This document shows positions 5,918 through 7,425 of a stretch of 7,425 nucleotides of DNA, in pieces. Within the stretch, counting starts at the first letter, position 1, and every line of letters starts with the position of its first letter. The position numbers and the translations under genes were made by a program. The DNA comes from Candidatus Pacearchaeota archaeon (lineage in GTDB: Archaea > Nanoarchaeota > Nanoarchaeia > Pacearchaeales > GW2011-AR1): positions 1 through 7,425 of the forward strand of contig NZAS01000163.1 of the NCBI GenBank assembly GCA_002686195.1, given 5' to 3'. The notes beneath the pieces were generated by a model, which made no database searches, was not told the DNA's origin, and was given only the letters and a program-made list of their open reading frames with translations.

Positions 5918-6050
5918 AGCACATCATGAGTTTGAGGTGATGATGCCAGAGGAATTTCTTGATGAGGATTTGTTTATGGCTGAAAATATTAAACCACATG
6001 CCGAAAATTCAGTAACGATGGTACAAAGACAAAAACATATTGGCCTTTAA
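5904..6050 (+). CDS. Small unknown protein (48 aa)
   Basis: An open frame from ATG 5904, inside the end of the preceding gene, to a TAA at 6048-6050. The SD for 5904 is weak. An alternative start at ATG 5943 (or 5940), behind GAGGTG (5934-5939), would give about 35 residues. The middle is acidic (PEEFLDEDLF), the end basic and polar (SVTMVQRQKHIGL). Short length and uncertain start make this a moderate call; it fills otherwise empty sequence and uses the same strand. No family is recognised. Confidence 0.45.
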   Translation: MPEGKAHHEFEVMMPEEFLDEDLFMAENIKPHAENSVTMVQRQKHIGL

Positions 6051-6080
6051 GAAAAAAATGAATATAAATGAATATTTAGC

Positions 6081-6109
6081 TTGACATACGTAGAATTTAA
6101 TGGTATAAT
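6081..6109 (+). promoter_or_regulatory. Near-perfect sigma70 promoter with extended -10
   Basis: TTGACA at 6081-6086, a 17-base spacer, and TATAAT at 6104-6109 match the sigma70 consensus at all twelve positions. The spacer ends TGG, giving an extended -10 (TGnTATAAT). The predicted +1 is 6116, the A of the ATG of the following gene, so the transcript should be leaderless. It should be readable by unmodified host RNA polymerase, suggesting early or constitutive expression of 6116-7328 and possibly the tmRNA beyond. Confidence 0.85.
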
Positions 6110-6115
6110 ATAGGT

Positions 6116-6688
6116 ATGGAAAACAAGATTAAAGTTTCTTACAGAATAGAAAAGAGTGTAGTTACAGGTAAGGATGTTCGGATTATGGTTGTTAAGAATT
6201 ATGTACCCGATCCAAGTCAATTGAGTTATGCCGAATCGATGGTTCAACAAGCATACGATTTTGGTGGTCGGGATCAGGTTACTAAGAATCTGTTAGCGGC
6301 AAACACAGTCATTCAAATTAAAGGTGAAGATTATTTCAATCAGTTGGTGGAGAAGATTTCACAGACACCACCAAGAATATTTGATCCTAATTTTATTGCA
6401 CCTTTTTATGTTGAATATGATGATGCTAATAAGGTTCCTACACCAGCAAAGGCAAAGAAAGAAGTTGCTGGATTGAGAAAGGAATTGGAGTATCACGAAA
6501 AACTCTATTATACTGATCCTGATAATGTGGAAATATCGGATTATGAATATGATATGAAGATGAAACGATTAGAGCAATTGGAAGAATGGTTTCCACAATA
6601 TAGTAAAGGAAGTTCACCATCAGTTAGGGTTGGATTCACTGGTAGTGAAACACAAGCAAACCTTGAAAGCAATTTGGAGAATTTGTAA
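6116..6688 (+). CDS. Phage protein with C-terminal LigA Ia (NMN-binding) domain
   Basis: A 190-aa protein starting at ATG 6116, predicted to be the first transcribed base. An alternative ATG at 6185 has a possible AAGGAT SD. Residues 1-110 are unrecognised. Residues 114-173 match the Ia domain of NAD-dependent DNA ligase: LRKELEYHEKLYY (120-132), EISDYEYD (139-146), RLEQLEEWFP (151-160) and SPSVRVG (167-173). Y131, D142, Y145 and D146 correspond to E. coli LigA Y22, D32, Y35 and D36, which contact the nicotinamide mononucleotide of NAD+; Y132 replaces H23. The protein ends 17 residues later, and no adenylation, OB, zinc, HhH or BRCT domain follows here or in the next genes, so it is not itself a ligase. 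An NAD/NMN-sensing or ligase-interacting role is inference. Confidence 0.75.
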   Translation: MENKIKVSYRIEKSVVTGKDVRIMVVKNYVPDPSQLSYAESMVQQAYDFGGRDQVTKNLLAANTVIQIKGEDYFNQLVEKISQTPPRIFDPNFIAPFYVEYDDANKVPTPAKAKKEVAGLRKELEYHEKLYYTDPDNVEISDYEYDMKMKRLEQLEEWFPQYSKGSSPSVRVGFTGSETQANLESNLENL

Positions 6689-6933
6689 TGGAATTTAGAA
6701 TGAGAGTTGAGTTATTTTCAAAATATTGTGAAGAATTCGGGTTGACGATACCAGATTTTGAAGAATCGGAAGATGGATCAGAACATACAAGTCCGAATTT
6801 GGTTACAATGACTAATGATGCAGACGTGACGCACGTTTTTGGGCATTATTTGTGTGATTATCACACCATAGAACCTGATGTAGTGGCTGATGTGATAAAG
6901 AGTTTAGTAAACGATTACCAAAGGAGTTTTTAG
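6688..6933 (+). CDS. Unknown 81-aa acidic protein
   Basis: ATG 6688 overlaps the preceding TAA (taATG) and follows GGAGA (6676-6680). A second in-frame ATG is four codons on. The protein is acidic, with an ELFSKYCEEFG helix, a DFEESEDGSEH loop and a C-terminal helix (PDVVADVIKSLVNDYQ). A scatter of His residues and two Cys does not form a recognisable metal site. No family is recognised. Tight coupling to the LigA-Ia-like gene suggests co-expression from the 6081 promoter. Confidence 0.6.
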   Translation: MEFRMRVELFSKYCEEFGLTIPDFEESEDGSEHTSPNLVTMTNDADVTHVFGHYLCDYHTIEPDVVADVIKSLVNDYQRSF

Positions 6934-6935
6934 AT

Positions 6936-7133
6936 ATGCCAGATGTTTCAATTAAAGTTATGTCAATGAACCCTAAACGGGAATATAGTATTGAGATTAA
7001 AGGTTTAGAGCAAGAGCAACTACCAGATTACATTTCAAAAACATATCGGGATTTGATTGACCTTTTAGGTGCAGAACAGATAGACATACAGGTAGATAAT
7101 GAAAGTAAAGCACAACTATTGGTTGAGAATTAA
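6936..7133 (+). CDS. Unknown 65-aa protein
   Basis: ATG 6936 lies two bases after the previous stop, behind a consensus AAGGAG (6921-6926). Predicted strand-helix-strand layout: VSIKVMSM and YSIEIKGL strands, a helix at about residues 25-45 (QEQLPDYISKTYRDLIDLL), then QIDIQVDN as a strand. This is a compact alpha/beta mini-fold without a recognisable motif. Part of the same run as the LigA-Ia-like gene. Confidence 0.6.
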   Translation: MPDVSIKVMSMNPKREYSIEIKGLEQEQLPDYISKTYRDLIDLLGAEQIDIQVDNESKAQLLVEN

Positions 7134-7136
7134 TAT

Positions 7137-7328
7137 ATGGATGGTATCAATAAATATGGTTTCCATTATCCATATTATGAGGAAGAAAAGAATTTTAGAT
7201 TTATGGATAACACTTGGAAATTCGTAAAGGAATTGCACAATGATAATGAAATTAATATTGCCTATGTGGGTGATATATTTACACATGAAGGTAATGTATT
7301 GGAATTCATGGGAATAGTAGTAATATAA
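7137..7328 (+). CDS. Unknown 63-aa protein
   Basis: ATG 7137 is three bases after the preceding stop; the SD is weak (GAGAA, about 7125-7129). The product is rich in aromatics at the N-terminus (YGFHYPYYEEEKNFRF), with hydrophobic strands near the end (INIAYVGDIF, VLEFMGIVVI). No family is recognised. It ends just before the tmRNA acceptor piece, so the RNA may be processed from the same transcript. Confidence 0.5.
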   Translation: MDGINKYGFHYPYYEEEKNFRFMDNTWKFVKELHNDNEINIAYVGDIFTHEGNVLEFMGIVVI

Positions 7329-7330
7329 GG

Positions 7331-7397
7331 ACTTGTAATTGATGATACGAAATTGTCGGTACACTGGACAGGGGTTCAACTCCCCTCACCTCCACCA
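7331..7397 (+). ncRNA. ssrA: Permuted tmRNA, acceptor piece (3' part of tmRNA)
   Basis: The end of this segment matches the 3' end of tmRNA. GGAC (7367-7370) leads into the T-arm, AGGGG (7370-7374), loop TTCAACT (7375-7381) and CCCCT (7382-7386). The acceptor strand CACCTCC (7387-7393), discriminator A (7394) and encoded CCA (7395-7397) follow. The E. coli tmRNA end has the same GGAC-stem-TTCAACT-stem-acceptor-ACCA order. No complementary 5' acceptor strand lies upstream, so it is not an ordinary tRNA; the partner lies downstream at 7405-7411. The 5' boundary is approximate, since the piece should begin within sequence that pairs with the coding piece beyond the window. tmRNA acts with SmpB to rescue stalled ribosomes and tag incomplete proteins. 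Confidence 0.85.
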
Positions 7398-7404
7398 AAT
7401 TTAT

Positions 7405-7425
7405 GGGGGTGTAACGGATTCGACA
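7405..7425 (+). ncRNA. ssrA: Permuted tmRNA, coding piece (5' start, cut by window end)
   Basis: GGGGGTG (7405-7411) followed by GGATTCGAC (7416-7424) is the standard tmRNA 5' end, with acceptor strand then conserved D-loop-like GGxTTCGAC. GGGGGTG pairs fully with CACCTCC at 7387-7393, with G3-U70 as the only wobble. Only seven bases (7398-7404) separate the CCA from this 5' end, so the precursor forms a hairpin that RNase P and 3' processing enzymes would open into two pieces. The tag reading frame and pseudoknots lie beyond the window. Confidence 0.85.

Noticed and set aside
6063..6070. T4-type late promoter TATAAATG before the 6116 gene
   Set aside because: It differs from TATAAATA at the last base, such matches are common in AT-rich sequence, and a near-perfect sigma70 promoter lies just downstream.
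6058..6075. Direct repeat ATGAATAT-AA-ATGAATAT
   Set aside because: Two short AT-rich copies only, with no further iterations; not enough for an iteron or origin call.
7331..7397. An ordinary tRNA gene ending in ACCTCCACCA
   Set aside because: No 5' acceptor strand, D-arm or anticodon arm that fits lies upstream; the complementary acceptor strand is downstream at 7405-7411 together with the tmRNA GGATTCGAC motif.
1..7425. CRISPR array, insertion sequence or attachment site
   Set aside because: No regularly spaced repeats, no transposase, no integrase and no tRNA-end duplication are visible. The tmRNA 3' end could serve as an att site in principle, but no integrase or direct repeat supports this here.

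Overview
The window looks like part of an AT-rich genome of a tailed phage, most likely a marine T4-like myovirus (inference). The reasons are: all supported genes lie on the + strand; many are tiny and unrecognised; genes are packed with 1-14 base overlaps (ATGA and taATG junctions) behind clear Shine-Dalgarno (SD) sequences; and the recognisable products are phage-typical (GH108 endolysin, FmdB-type zinc ribbon, PD-(D/E)XK nuclease, two-helix holin-like protein). The C-terminal signature of the 4132-4521 product resembles, from memory only, uncharacterised proteins of marine T4-like phages. No capsid, tail, terminase or polymerase gene is in view, so phage origin is inferred from style and these families.

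Layout. Bases 1-871 hold the tail of an upstream ORF and four small genes, including two tandem paralogues with four conserved Cys. Bases 923-1393 hold a promoter placed directly on the start codon of an 83-aa ORF, then a 56-aa gene. Bases 1415-2362 encode a PfkB-family kinase closely resembling the kinase half of HldE/RfaE (heptose-7-phosphate kinase), an auxiliary metabolic gene. Bases 2356-4782 form a tight run: an acidic protein with three 15-residue helical repeats, a zinc ribbon, a GH108 endolysin, a RecB/MGME1-like nuclease, a coiled-coil protein and a small membrane protein that may be a holin. A 103-base spacer with mutually exclusive hairpins (4783-4885) precedes a 343-aa unknown protein and a 48-aa ORF.

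A near-perfect sigma70 promoter (TTGACA, 17 bp, TGG-TATAAT) at 6081-6109 sits six bases before the ATG of a gene whose C-terminus is an orphan NMN-binding Ia domain of NAD-dependent DNA ligase. Three short unknown genes follow.

The right edge carries the most striking element: the 3' (acceptor) end of a tmRNA, with T-arm and encoded CCA, followed after only 7 bases by a tmRNA 5' end. The two acceptor strands pair over 7 bp with the G3-U70 wobble used by alanyl-tRNA synthetase. This is the arrangement of a circularly permuted, two-piece ssrA gene, cut off by the window end. Permuted ssrA is known in alphaproteobacteria, some cyanobacteria and some betaproteobacteria, so a marine host from one of the first two groups is plausible but not proven.
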